Origin: an uncultured Chitinophagaceae bacterium
GTDB taxonomy: Bacteria; Bacteroidota; Bacteroidia; Chitinophagales; Chitinophagaceae
Direction of reading: 5' to 3'
Assembly: GCA_946885665.1 (NCBI GenBank)
Contig: CAMPGT010000215.1
Location: forward strand, 1 to 6,769
Length of the DNA: 6,769 nt
Each line of letters begins with the position of its first letter. Within the stretch, counting starts at the first letter, position 1. Position numbers and translations under genes: made by a program. Under the pieces are notes generated by a model, which saw only the letters and a list, made by a program, of their open reading frames with translations, had not been told where the DNA came from and ran no database searches. Below, piece by piece: positions 1 through 6,427 of this stretch.

Positions 1-392
1 CCGGTGAAATATTTGATGATGAACTCATAGTTCCAGGTAGAATCCGTGCGGTTGAGATGGATGGCCGCGTCTTTGAGCCCGATGTATTTCAGTTCGATCT
101 TATCCTTGAAGAAGAACCAGTCTGTAATGTTTACGCTTACCGATCCCGCATAAAGCAATGTGTCTTTTTTCTGATCTTGCACGAGTGTGCCCTCGAGCAG
201 CATGCTATTGAAGAGAGCGAAGTTGACGTGGTTGATCCGAACCGTTGTATTGAGGTCGCTCGATAGTTTTTTGGCAACCTGGTGAACGAGGAAATTTTGT
301 ACCGGTGTAGTTTGGATAAGAAGCCACACTGATATGATGGTTACTATCAGTACCAGTAACGCGGTCCGGGATATTTTCCAGAATTTTCTCAG
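1..392 (-). CDS. tamB: TamB/AsmA-like translocation and assembly module protein, N-terminal fragment
   Basis: Partial gene running off the left edge; about 130 codons are visible. TamB proteins are anchored in the inner membrane by one N-terminal helix and span the periplasm as a long beta-structured groove, with roles in outer-membrane assembly and lipid transport. The visible part shows a basic start (RKFWKISR), one hydrophobic helix at about residues 11-26 (ALLVLIVTIISVWLLI), then IQTTPVQNFLVHQVAKKLS and a stretch around HVNFALFNSMLLEGTLVQD. That is the usual opening of Bacteroidota TamB: helix, 'PVQNFL', then beta repeats. The start is uncertain. No ATG, GTG or TTG occurs in this frame before the helix, and the frame is open back to 455. 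I placed the start at a CTG (390-392), just downstream of a good promoter. An ATT at 444-446 is the other candidate. It is divergent from the deacetylase operon. The identification rests on the first 130 residues only. Confidence 0.72.
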   Translation of the reverse strand, partial: MRKFWKISRTALLVLIVTIISVWLLIQTTPVQNFLVHQVAKKLSSDLNTTVRINHVNFALFNSMLLEGTLVQDQKKDTLLYAGSVSVNITDWFFFKDKIELKYIGLKDAAIHLNRTDSTWNYEFIIKYFT

Positions 393-402
393 GCTGATGA
401 AG

Positions 403-431
403 TTGGTTGCAAAATTAACTAATAACCTTTG
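403..431 (+). promoter_or_regulatory. Probable promoter of the deacetylase-symporter operon
   Basis: TTG (403-405) is followed after 18 bases by AACCTTTG (424-431), one mismatch from the Bacteroidota -7 consensus TAnnTTTG. Transcription would begin near 436-440 and leave a leader of about 25-60 bases, depending on which of two start codons (466 or 496) is used. The site overlaps the divergent minus-strand promoter, so the two directions may compete for polymerase. Confidence 0.45.
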
Positions 432-440
432 CCGGGCAAA
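410..440 (-). promoter_or_regulatory. Bacteroidota-type promoter for tamB
   Basis: Read on the minus strand, TTTG (437-440) is followed after 19 bases by TAATTTTG (410-417). This matches the primary-sigma pattern known in Bacteroidota (TTTG at -33, TAnnTTTG at -7) in all fixed positions. Transcription would start near 402-405, giving a very short leader before the CTG at 392. The assignment is by motif only. Confidence 0.6.
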
Positions 441-465
441 TTCAATACCATAGAGTTATAAAGGA

Positions 466-2724
466 ATGATAAACATTTACAATATCTTCGTCCGCATGAA
501 AATTTACAGCATTTTACCGCTGTTTTTTTTGTTATTATCTAACGTCCTTGCGGCCCAGGCTCCCCCTTCGCACAGCTCTTCCGACATACTCCAGGACATC
601 AGGAAGCTTAGGGTGCTCGGTTCGGTGCTGTACATAGCCGCTCATCCCGACGACGAAAACACCCGGCTGCTCGCCTGGCTGTCGAAAGACAGGATGGTAC
701 GGACCGGCTATCTCTCGATAACCCGCGGCGATGGCGGCCAGAACCTGATCGGCGACGAACAGGGCATCGAGCTCGGTCTTATCCGCACACAAGAGCTGCT
801 GGCGGCGAGGCGGGTGGATGGCGCCGAGCAATTTTTCACGCGCGGCTTCGACTTCGGCTTCAGCAAGAGAACCGAAGAAGCGCTGGAATTTTGGAACGAG
901 AAGAAAGTGCTGGGCGACGTGGTGTGGGTGATCAGGAAGTTCAGGCCCGATGTGATCATCACGCGATTTCCTCCCGACAGCAGGGCCGGCCATGGGCATC
1001 ACTCGGCATCGTCGGTGCTGGCGCGGGAAGCATTCAAGGTGGCTGCCGATAGCAACGCTTACCCCGAGCAGTTCAAATATGATGTGCATCCGTGGCAGGC
1101 AAAAAGAATACTGTGGAACAGCTACCGGTTCGGCGGTATCAACACTACCAGCCGAAGCGATTTGAATATGGATGTTGGCGGGTACAGCACCCTGCTGGGA
1201 AGAAGCTACGGAGAAATTGCCGCGGAAAGCAGGAGCCAGCACAAGAGCCAGGGATTTGGTATGCCGGCGCTGCGAGGCGAGCAACTGGAATATTTTGCCT
1301 ACACCAACGGCAGCAAGCCCGCAAAAGACATCCTCGAAGGCGTGGACATGGGATGGTCGCGAATTGGCGCTTCGGGAATAACCAAAGCAATCGACAACAT
1401 CATCAACAAATATTCGATCATCAACCCCGCTTCCTCCATTCCGGCATTACTCGCGCTGTACAAGGAAATCGACAGGCTGCCGTCATCTTACTGGACCGAA
1501 AGGAAGAAGGAAGAGGTGAAGCAGATCGTTGCCGAAGCTGCGGGACTGTGGATGGAAGCGTACGTTACGGAGCCTTTTGCGGTGCAGGGCGATTCCATCA
1601 GGGTGAATATGACCCTCAACAACCGCGACGGCGCAACGGTAAAGTTGCGTTCGTTAAAGCTGAACGATTTCGACACCACCATTAACCGACCCGCTCCCAC
1701 AAACAAGAATCTCGAATTTGTGAAAGTGCTGGCGGTACCTGCAAACATGCATATTTCGCAACCGTACTACCTGCGCGAGAAAATGGAAAAGGGCTCTTAT
1801 AATGTCAGCGACCAGGAACTCATCGGGCTCCCGCAATTACCCCCTCCGTTTACAGTAACGTTCGATGTAAATATCGGTGGCCAGCATTTCAGTTATATGC
1901 GACCGGTGCAATACCGGTATACACACCCAGTGAAGGGCGAGCTGTATGAACCGCTTGTGGTGATCCCCTCCGCCGATAAACGTGCCGCTTACGGTCAGTT
2001 CCGGCACATCAGCTACGACCATATTCCCGACATCTACTATTTCAATAAGGACACGGCGAAGGTTGCCATTCACGATGTGAAGATTGACGGTAAAAATATA
2101 GGGTACATAGAAGGCGCGGGAGATAAGGTGGCGGAAGGACTGACGTTAATGGGCTACAACGTTACGTTGCTGCAGCCGAAAGATCTGACATTATCCACGC
2201 TTTCACGGTTCGATGCGGTGGTGACCGGTGTGCGCGCCTACAACGTGCACCAGTTCCTGTCCGACAAAAATGATGTGCTGAACGAATATGTGAAGAATGG
2301 GGGTAACCTGGTGGTTCAATACAACACCAACAGCAACCTCGGACCTAATACGGCCACCATTGGTCCGTTGCCCTTTCACATTTCGCGAAACAGGGTAACG
2401 GATGAAAATTCGCCCGTGAAATTTCTGCTTCCCGATCACCCTGTGTTGAATTATCCCAACAGGATCACCAAAAGTGATTTCGACGGCTGGGTGCAGGAAC
2501 GTGGCATCTATTTCGCGGAGCAGCTCGATCCGGCATTTGTGACGCCGCTGGCCATGAGCGACCCTGGGGAAGAAGAGCATAAGGGAAGCCTGATCATTGC
2601 AGATTACGGAAAAGGAAAATTCGTATATACCGGACTGGTATTTTTCCGCGAACTTCCGGCGGGAGTTTCGGGGGCATACCGCCTGCTGGCAAATATTATC
2701 GCTTTAAATAAAAATTCGAAATGA
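466..2724 (+). CDS. Exported PIG-L/LmbE family deacetylase with C-terminal glutamine-amidotransferase-like domain
   Basis: 752 residues from the ATG at 466. PIG-L enzymes are zinc-dependent de-N-acetylases acting on N-acetyl sugars and related amides. The metal site is visible: AHPDDE at residues 59-64 (H60, D63) and the later HGHH at 176-179, matching the family's HPDH-type motif that supplies the third ligand. A signal peptide (KIYSILPLFFLLLSNVLAAQA, residues 12-32) predicts export. A second ATG at 496 starts directly at that signal peptide (742 residues) and is a strong alternative; AAGGA abuts the 466 start too closely to decide. After the catalytic domain (about 50-310) come a helical linker, a beta-rich region (about 365-485), and a domain at about 530-750 resembling the class I amidotransferase/ThuA fold (GYIEG, FDAVVTGVRAYN, EYVKNGGNLVVQYN). 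No nucleophilic cysteine is seen in that domain, so it is probably non-catalytic. First gene of a plus-strand operon. The substrate is unknown. Confidence 0.9.
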   Translation: MINIYNIFVRMKIYSILPLFFLLLSNVLAAQAPPSHSSSDILQDIRKLRVLGSVLYIAAHPDDENTRLLAWLSKDRMVRTGYLSITRGDGGQNLIGDEQGIELGLIRTQELLAARRVDGAEQFFTRGFDFGFSKRTEEALEFWNEKKVLGDVVWVIRKFRPDVIITRFPPDSRAGHGHHSASSVLAREAFKVAADSNAYPEQFKYDVHPWQAKRILWNSYRFGGINTTSRSDLNMDVGGYSTLLGRSYGEIAAESRSQHKSQGFGMPALRGEQLEYFAYTNGSKPAKDILEGVDMGWSRIGASGITKAIDNIINKYSIINPASSIPALLALYKEIDRLPSSYWTERKKEEVKQIVAEAAGLWMEAYVTEPFAVQGDSIRVNMTLNNRDGATVKLRSLKLNDFDTTINRPAPTNKNLEFVKVLAVPANMHISQPYYLREKMEKGSYNVSDQELIGLPQLPPPFTVTFDVNIGGQHFSYMRPVQYRYTHPVKGELYEPLVVIPSADKRAAYGQFRHISYDHIPDIYYFNKDTAKVAIHDVKIDGKNIGYIEGAGDKVAEGLTLMGYNVTLLQPKDLTLSTLSRFDAVVTGVRAYNVHQFLSDKNDVLNEYVKNGGNLVVQYNTNSNLGPNTATIGPLPFHISRNRVTDENSPVKFLLPDHPVLNYPNRITKSDFDGWVQERGIYFAEQLDPAFVTPLAMSDPGEEEHKGSLIIADYGKGKFVYTGLVFFRELPAGVSGAYRLLANIIALNKNSK

Positions 2725-2879
2725 GTGGAGTTCCGGAAAACCGGCGAAACGTGGTTTTGGTCGTAAGTATTTTGATTGGACTGGTAGTGGGCCTGTTCAT
2801 TAAAAGAGTAAGCATAGGACTGCTGATCGGCATTGGCATGGGCGTATTGATTGGAGGAATGCTGTCAGGAAAAAAATAA
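2721..2879 (+). CDS. Small glycine-rich two-helix membrane protein, 52 aa
   Basis: A short gene whose ATG overlaps the deacetylase stop (ATGA, 2721-2724), the arrangement typical of translational coupling. It has a polar, basic N-terminus (MSGVPENRRN), a first hydrophobic helix (VVLVVSILIGLVVGLFI, residues 11-27), a short basic turn (KRVS), and a second helix rich in small residues (IGLLIGIGMGVLIGGML, 32-48), ending in SGKK. Spaced glycines in both helices (GxxxG and GxGxG patterns) resemble glycine-zipper packing motifs, which favour tight helix pairing or oligomerisation. It ends 34 bases before the symporter start, so it sits inside the operon. I recognise no named family. It could be an accessory or stabilising subunit of the symporter; that is inference. 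Support comes from coupling, sensible topology and an intact frame. The main doubt is its length. Confidence 0.7.
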   Translation: MSGVPENRRNVVLVVSILIGLVVGLFIKRVSIGLLIGIGMGVLIGGMLSGKK

Positions 2880-2913
2880 ACCGCATGTACAAATTTTTAA
2901 ACTGCCGGCAGGC

Positions 2914-4632
2914 ATGAGCGGCATCGACTGGCTGGTGCTGGTGATCACCCTTGTGGTGGTCATCGCCTATGGGTTATTCAAGAGTCGCACGTCGAGGGAT
3001 CTCGACGGCTATTTCCTGAGCAACCGTACGATGCCGTGGTGGTTGATACTGCTCGGTGTGATGGGAACACAGGCCAGTGCGGTTACGTTTCTTTCCCTGC
3101 CCGGACAGGCATATGTGGATGGTATGCGGTTCGTGCAATTCTATTTCGGCCTTCCGCTGGCGATGATCGTGCTGTGCTACACGTTCGTGCCCATTTACCA
3201 CCGGCTCAAGGTGTACACCGCTTATGAATTTCTCGAAAAGCGGTTCGACTCAAAAACCAGGACCTTCACAGCCTTTTTATTTTTACTGCAACGCGGCCTT
3301 TCCACGGGCATCAGTATTTACGCGCCATCTATTATTTTGTCAACAATGTTGAACTGGAACATCTACTGGACAAACCTGTTCATGGGTGGCCTGCTCATTT
3401 TCTATACCGTTTCAGGTGGCGCCAAGGCGGTGGCGCATACGCAGAAGTTTCAACTGATGGTAATTTTTGCGGGGATGATCTTCGCAGGATACATGGTGGT
3501 GAATATGCTGCCCGAAGGCGTTGGACTGAGTGAAGCCATCGCACTTGGCGACAGGCTCGGCAAAATGAATGTGGTGACCACCGGGTTTACGGAAGGAGGG
3601 TTCGACTGGGGCGACCGGTACAACCTGGTCAGCGGTATTATCGGGGGATTGTTTTTACAACTGTCATATTTTGGGACGGACCAGTCGCAAGTGGGCCGCT
3701 ACCTAACGGCAAAATCCATTAAAGAAAGCCGGATCGGATTAATCATCAACGGCATCGTTAAGATACCGATGCAGTTTCTTATACTTTTTCTCGGCATCCT
3801 GGTTTTTACGTTTTATTTATTTACCAATCACCCCGCTACATTCAACACGCACCAGTCGGAAGTGCTCAACAACTCCCAGTACAAGGGCGTTGCCGATGCG
3901 CTGAACATGCAGCTCGATTCTGTGCAGGATAGCAAGCGCGTGGTCATCAGGCAATGGCTGACGGATAAAAACAACGAGGCGCTTATCAACGATATTCACG
4001 CGCACCTGCAGCAGGAGAAGGTGATACAGGATTCGGTAAAGACACTCGTCACGAAAATAGATCCGCTGGCAGAGACGAACGACACCAATTATATTTTCCT
4101 CCGGTTCGTCATCGATTACCTGCCTGCCGGGTTGGTGGGATTGCTGATCGCCGTGATCTTTTTGGCTGCCTGGGGAAGTATTGCTGCCGCGTTGAATTCA
4201 TTGTCGTCGACGTCGGTCGTGGACCTGCACAAAAAATTCATCAATAAGAATTGCACGGTGGAAAGGGATTTTAAAATGTCGAGAAGGTACACGTGGATTT
4301 GGGGCGTGTTCTGTATTGTTGCGGCCATGTTTGCCACGCGTATGGGAAGCCTGATAGAGGCGGTGAATATTCTCGGTTCATTGTTCTATGGCGTTATACT
4401 CGGCATCTTCCTGGTGGCATTTTTCCTGAAGCGTGTGGGCGGGCAGGCGGTTTTTATTTCGGCGGTGATATCTGAAATATTTATTCTCCTGCTTTTTGCG
4501 CTGAACGAGTTTAACGTGATAGGGTTGGAGTTTCTTTGGTTGAACGTCATTGGTGCGCTCAGTGTGATGGGATTGGCTTTGGTAATCGAGTTATTCATAA
4601 AAAAGCGCCCGCCGGATCAGGCGAGCGCTTAA
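2914..4632 (+). CDS. Sodium:solute symporter (SSS family)
   Basis: 572 residues, an inner-membrane secondary transporter that uses the sodium gradient to import a small solute (sugars, amino acids and sialic acid are examples in the family). It begins MSGIDWLVLVITLVVVIAYG, the family's usual first helix, followed by the conserved GYFLSNRTMPWWLILLGVMGTQ region. The signature GTDQSQVGRYLTAKS is at residues 254-268. AAWGSIAAALNSLSSTSVVDLH (418-438) corresponds to the helix that holds the Na2-site serines in vSGLT and PutP. By eye the first of that serine pair is glycine (G421) and the second is S422. About 12-13 membrane helices can be made out. A hydrophilic stretch of about 90 residues (304-394) separates two of them. 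I chose the ATG at 2914 because a longer in-frame TTG start at 2851 would add a cysteine-rich tail overlapping the preceding gene. Third gene of the operon; the substrate cannot be read from sequence. Confidence 0.93.
   Translation: MSGIDWLVLVITLVVVIAYGLFKSRTSRDLDGYFLSNRTMPWWLILLGVMGTQASAVTFLSLPGQAYVDGMRFVQFYFGLPLAMIVLCYTFVPIYHRLKVYTAYEFLEKRFDSKTRTFTAFLFLLQRGLSTGISIYAPSIILSTMLNWNIYWTNLFMGGLLIFYTVSGGAKAVAHTQKFQLMVIFAGMIFAGYMVVNMLPEGVGLSEAIALGDRLGKMNVVTTGFTEGGFDWGDRYNLVSGIIGGLFLQLSYFGTDQSQVGRYLTAKSIKESRIGLIINGIVKIPMQFLILFLGILVFTFYLFTNHPATFNTHQSEVLNNSQYKGVADALNMQLDSVQDSKRVVIRQWLTDKNNEALINDIHAHLQQEKVIQDSVKTLVTKIDPLAETNDTNYIFLRFVIDYLPAGLVGLLIAVIFLAAWGSIAAALNSLSSTSVVDLHKKFINKNCTVERDFKMSRRYTWIWGVFCIVAAMFATRMGSLIEAVNILGSLFYGVILGIFLVAFFLKRVGGQAVFISAVISEIFILLLFALNEFNVIGLEFLWLNVIGALSVMGLALVIELFIKKRPPDQASA
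4599..4630 (-). terminator. Intrinsic terminator of the DUF4136 gene, inside the symporter 3' end
   Basis: AAGCGC (4603-4608) pairs with GCGCTT (4625-4630) and CGCC (4610-4613) with GGCG (4620-4623). There is one internal C/A mismatch and a six-base loop. On the minus strand the stem is followed by six T (complement of 4599-4604), the form of a rho-independent terminator, about 20 bases after the DUF4136 stop. On the plus strand no T-run follows, so it should work mainly for minus-strand transcripts. It encodes the last residues of the symporter (about RPPDQASA). Confidence 0.75.
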
Positions 4633-4649
4633 TGGGTAATGGATCGTTG

Positions 4650-5237
4650 TTAGTTCTTCGCTACATCCAGTTTCTTAAAGATCGATTTAACGATCTTGTT
4701 CATGTTTTCCTTGTCGATCCTTCGTTTGGTAACTTCTGTTTCCGCCCATCCCTGCCAAACCAGTTTTTTCGAATCGTTATCAACAATGTTGATCGTTACG
4801 GTCCCTGATTTGTAAGGCACGTCATACCGTGTTTGTCCCATGTACCTCGACGGATAATACAGGGAATTGATGCGGCCCGTGTAGGGGTTGTAGAAGTAGC
4901 GGACGAATGACCGCGAGTAAACCGGATCGGATTGCGACCGTACTGCTTTTTCGATCATGATGTCGTAATCGATCAGCACGTCGGGATTTCTCTTCGCTTT
5001 AACAAATCCGTTTCGTTCCAGTTGTTGCGAAATGAGGCTCATAAGATTTTCTTCCTGGAAGTCCTTATAAGGCTTGTCATTTTTCCGTTCGCTGTTGTTT
5101 TCGCTGATCCACGCGTATGTTTTGTAGTTGTTAAGGTTTACGTTCGGATCTCGCTCCACGTATGATTGAACACCGCAACCGGTTATAATGAATGCCGCCA
5201 ATACCGGGACCCACCATTTCATGATATTGTTTTTCAT
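4650..5237 (-). CDS. DUF4136 domain-containing lipoprotein
   Basis: 195 residues with a lipoprotein signal: a basic start, hydrophobic core WWVPVLAAFIIT and a lipobox ending TGC, with C21 as the lipidated residue. The mature part opens VQSYVERDPNVNLNNYKTYAWI, the usual beginning of DUF4136 proteins ('...D....F..YKTFAW'). It continues with a helix (QEENLMSLISQQLERNGFVKA), a strand reading PDVLIDYDIMI, and a late YKSGTVTINIVDNDSKKLVWQGWAE, where the family typically has G-T-L-x-I-D-x-x-D-x-x-x-x-x-L-V-W-x-G. The molecular function of the family is unknown. It is likely tethered to the inner or outer membrane facing the periplasm. The ATG at 5237 is chosen; an in-frame ATG five codons later (M6) is possible. 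It is convergent with the symporter, with 17 bases between stop codons, and is followed by its own terminator. I saw no clear promoter upstream, where the repeat-rich region begins. Confidence 0.88.
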   Translation of the reverse strand: MKNNIMKWWVPVLAAFIITGCGVQSYVERDPNVNLNNYKTYAWISENNSERKNDKPYKDFQEENLMSLISQQLERNGFVKAKRNPDVLIDYDIMIEKAVRSQSDPVYSRSFVRYFYNPYTGRINSLYYPSRYMGQTRYDVPYKSGTVTINIVDNDSKKLVWQGWAETEVTKRRIDKENMNKIVKSIFKKLDVAKN

Positions 5238-5305
5238 ATGCTTGTTTTATTACCTGTTAGACGCGAGGGGAAGGTGGTGGTTTGCTTGTAGTTGGGTTAA
5301 AGTTT

Positions 5306-5396
5306 CGTGAAACGTGGGAGGGGAGACGTGAAATGTGAGACGTGAAACGTGAGACGGGAAACGTGAGACGTGAGACGTGAAACGTGGGAGGGGAAA
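5306..5396 (+). repeat. Heptanucleotide tandem array, 13 units of consensus CGTGARA
   Basis: Exactly thirteen contiguous 7-base units fill 91 bases with no phase slip. In order they are CGTGAAA, CGTGGGA, GGGGAGA, CGTGAAA, TGTGAGA, CGTGAAA, CGTGAGA, CGGGAAA, CGTGAGA, CGTGAGA, CGTGAAA, CGTGGGA, GGGGAAA. The first three and last three units form a near-identical 21-base block at both ends, with one base different. No spacers are present, so it is not CRISPR. It lies upstream of the DUF4136 gene and downstream of xerD. Short heptamer repeats of this sort are known in cyanobacteria (STRR elements). I believe similar ones occur in Bacteroidota, but from memory only. Confidence 0.88.
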
Positions 5397-5459
5397 CTGA
5401 AGAGATTTTCCTCTGTTAGATGGATCTCGCAAAGCCGCGAAGAAGTACGCAAAGCGTTT

Positions 5460-5494
5460 CCCCCGCTGGCGGGGGTGGCGCGAAGCGCCGGGGG
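5460..5494. repeat. GC-rich double hairpin, REP-like palindromic element
   Basis: Two adjacent palindromes are visible. CCCCCG (5460-5465) pairs with CGGGGG (5470-5475) around CTGG, and GGCGC (5477-5481) pairs with GCGCC (5485-5489) around GAA. The word GGGGGTGG occurs twice (5471-5478 and 5490-5497), so the first arm could alternatively pair with the second G-run. No T-run follows on either strand, so it is not a classical terminator. On the minus strand it lies just beyond the xerD stop, where such elements often stabilise mRNA 3' ends. The resemblance to REP elements is structural only. Confidence 0.6.
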
Positions 5495-5500
5495 TGGATC

Positions 5501-5528
5501 TTTGCCCTTTGCCGTCTCACGTCCCACC
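5501..5528 (-). repeat. Short heptamer array, inverted orientation, overlapping the xerD stop
   Basis: Read on the minus strand, four contiguous 7-base units are GGTGGGA, CGTGAGA, CGGCAAA, GGGCAAA. The second is identical to units of the plus-strand array at 5306-5396, and the first differs from CGTGGGA by one base. The last two diverge. The xerD stop codon TGA (5517-5519) is part of the CGTGAGA unit. The two arrays face each other across about 104 bases. Confidence 0.6.
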
Positions 5529-6425
5529 CCTGAACGCCGGATGAAACTGCTGCAGCGTGGCTCTTAAATAATCCCTGTCGAGATGCGTATATATCTCCGT
5601 GGTAGTAATACTCTCATGCCCCAGCATTTCCTGCACGGCGCGAAGGTCGGCGCCGCCTTCGATAAGATGAGTTGCGAAAGAGTGCCGCAACGTATGGGGC
5701 GAAATAACTTTTGTAATGCCCGCCTTCTTCACCAAATCTTTCAGCATCAGGAAGATCATCACTCTGCTCAGCCTGCTGCCCCTTCTGTTAAGAAAAAGAA
5801 TATCGTCTTCTCCCTTTTTAACTTCAATTTGATTGCGGATGGTCTTCCTGTAAACAGCGATGTATTTCAGCGCGGTGGCGCCTATCGGTATCAATCTTTC
5901 TTTATCTCCCTTACCCGTCACTTTCACAAAACCCAGCTCGGGATACAGTTGCGAAATCTTCAAATTCACCAGCTCACTCACCCGCAGGCCGCAACTGTAC
6001 ATCGTTTCAAGGATGGCCTTGTTGCGCGTCCCTTCGGGCGTGGAAAGATCGATGCAGGCAATGATGCTGTCTATTTCCGAAACGCTGAGCGTGTCGGGAA
6101 GCTTTCTTCTCGTTTTCGGTGCTTCCAGCAAATGGGTGGGGTCGGTTTCCACCAGGTTTTCTGTGATGCAATATTCAAAAAACGAACGGAGCCCCGAAAT
6201 GATGCGCGCCTGGGAAGTGGCGGTCATGCCCAGTTCATTTATCCAGGCAGTGAACTCCTGCAGGTGATGCAGCCTGACCTTCGACGGCGCCAGCGACTTT
6301 TCCTTCTCCTGCAGAAACTGCGTGAGCTTGTCCAGATCCGACAGGTAGGCCGCCACCGAGTGTTCGGACAATGACTTCTCAAGTTGCAGCCACGCCCTGT
6401 AGCCGTTTTTGTAAACCTCCCACAT
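5517..6425 (-). CDS. xerD: Site-specific tyrosine recombinase XerD
   Basis: 302 residues, the usual length for XerD. With XerC, or as a related pair, it resolves chromosome dimers at dif during division, working in the cytoplasm at the terminus region. The N-terminal SAM-like core-binding domain is at about residues 3-90. The catalytic domain (about 108-290) carries the full active site: R148 (SCGLRVSEL), K172 (TGKGDKERLIP), H244 and R247 (PHTLRHSFATH), H270 (LGHESI) and nucleophile Y279 (TTEIYTHL). By recollection these are the same residue numbers as in E. coli XerD, so the gene looks intact. The ATG at 6425 is the first good start and gives the expected N-terminus. The final codons and stop lie in a heptamer repeat, so the last few residues (about RGGT) may be repeat-derived. 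XerC, other Xer-type or integrase paralogues are the alternatives. No nearby element suggests a mobile integrase. Confidence 0.93.
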   Translation of the reverse strand: MWEVYKNGYRAWLQLEKSLSEHSVAAYLSDLDKLTQFLQEKEKSLAPSKVRLHHLQEFTAWINELGMTATSQARIISGLRSFFEYCITENLVETDPTHLLEAPKTRRKLPDTLSVSEIDSIIACIDLSTPEGTRNKAILETMYSCGLRVSELVNLKISQLYPELGFVKVTGKGDKERLIPIGATALKYIAVYRKTIRNQIEVKKGEDDILFLNRRGSRLSRVMIFLMLKDLVKKAGITKVISPHTLRHSFATHLIEGGADLRAVQEMLGHESITTTEIYTHLDRDYLRATLQQFHPAFRGGT

Positions 6426-6427
6426 AA

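Noticed and set aside
57..266. Plus-strand 69-codon frame near the left edge
   Set aside because: It is antisense to the TamB N-terminus; the minus-strand translation shows the membrane helix and family motifs.
535..1284. 249-codon minus-strand frame opposite the deacetylase
   Set aside because: It is antisense to a clearly conserved gene, with arginine/histidine/proline-rich shadow composition and no recognisable motif.
2851..2913. Upstream TTG start extending the symporter by 21 residues
   Set aside because: The extension (beginning MEECCQEKNK) is unlike SSS N-termini and overlaps the small membrane protein gene; the ATG at 2914 gives the normal first helix.
5306..5396. Possible CRISPR array
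   Set aside because: The units are 7 bases, contiguous and without unique spacers; no cas genes are nearby.
5460..5494. Double hairpin as an intrinsic terminator of xerD
   Set aside because: The stems are strong, but no run of T follows on the minus strand.
5250..5527. Minus-strand reading frames rich in 'HVSRLTFHVS' repeats
   Set aside because: They are just translations of the heptamer array, low in complexity, and open in more than one frame; no family resemblance.
5583..6374. 263-codon plus-strand frame opposite xerD
   Set aside because: It is the antisense shadow of an intact XerD with all catalytic residues; its translation has no domain features.
5517..6425. XerD as the integrase of a mobile element
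   Set aside because: The length and catalytic residues match housekeeping XerD, and no cargo, tRNA attachment site or other mobility gene is visible.
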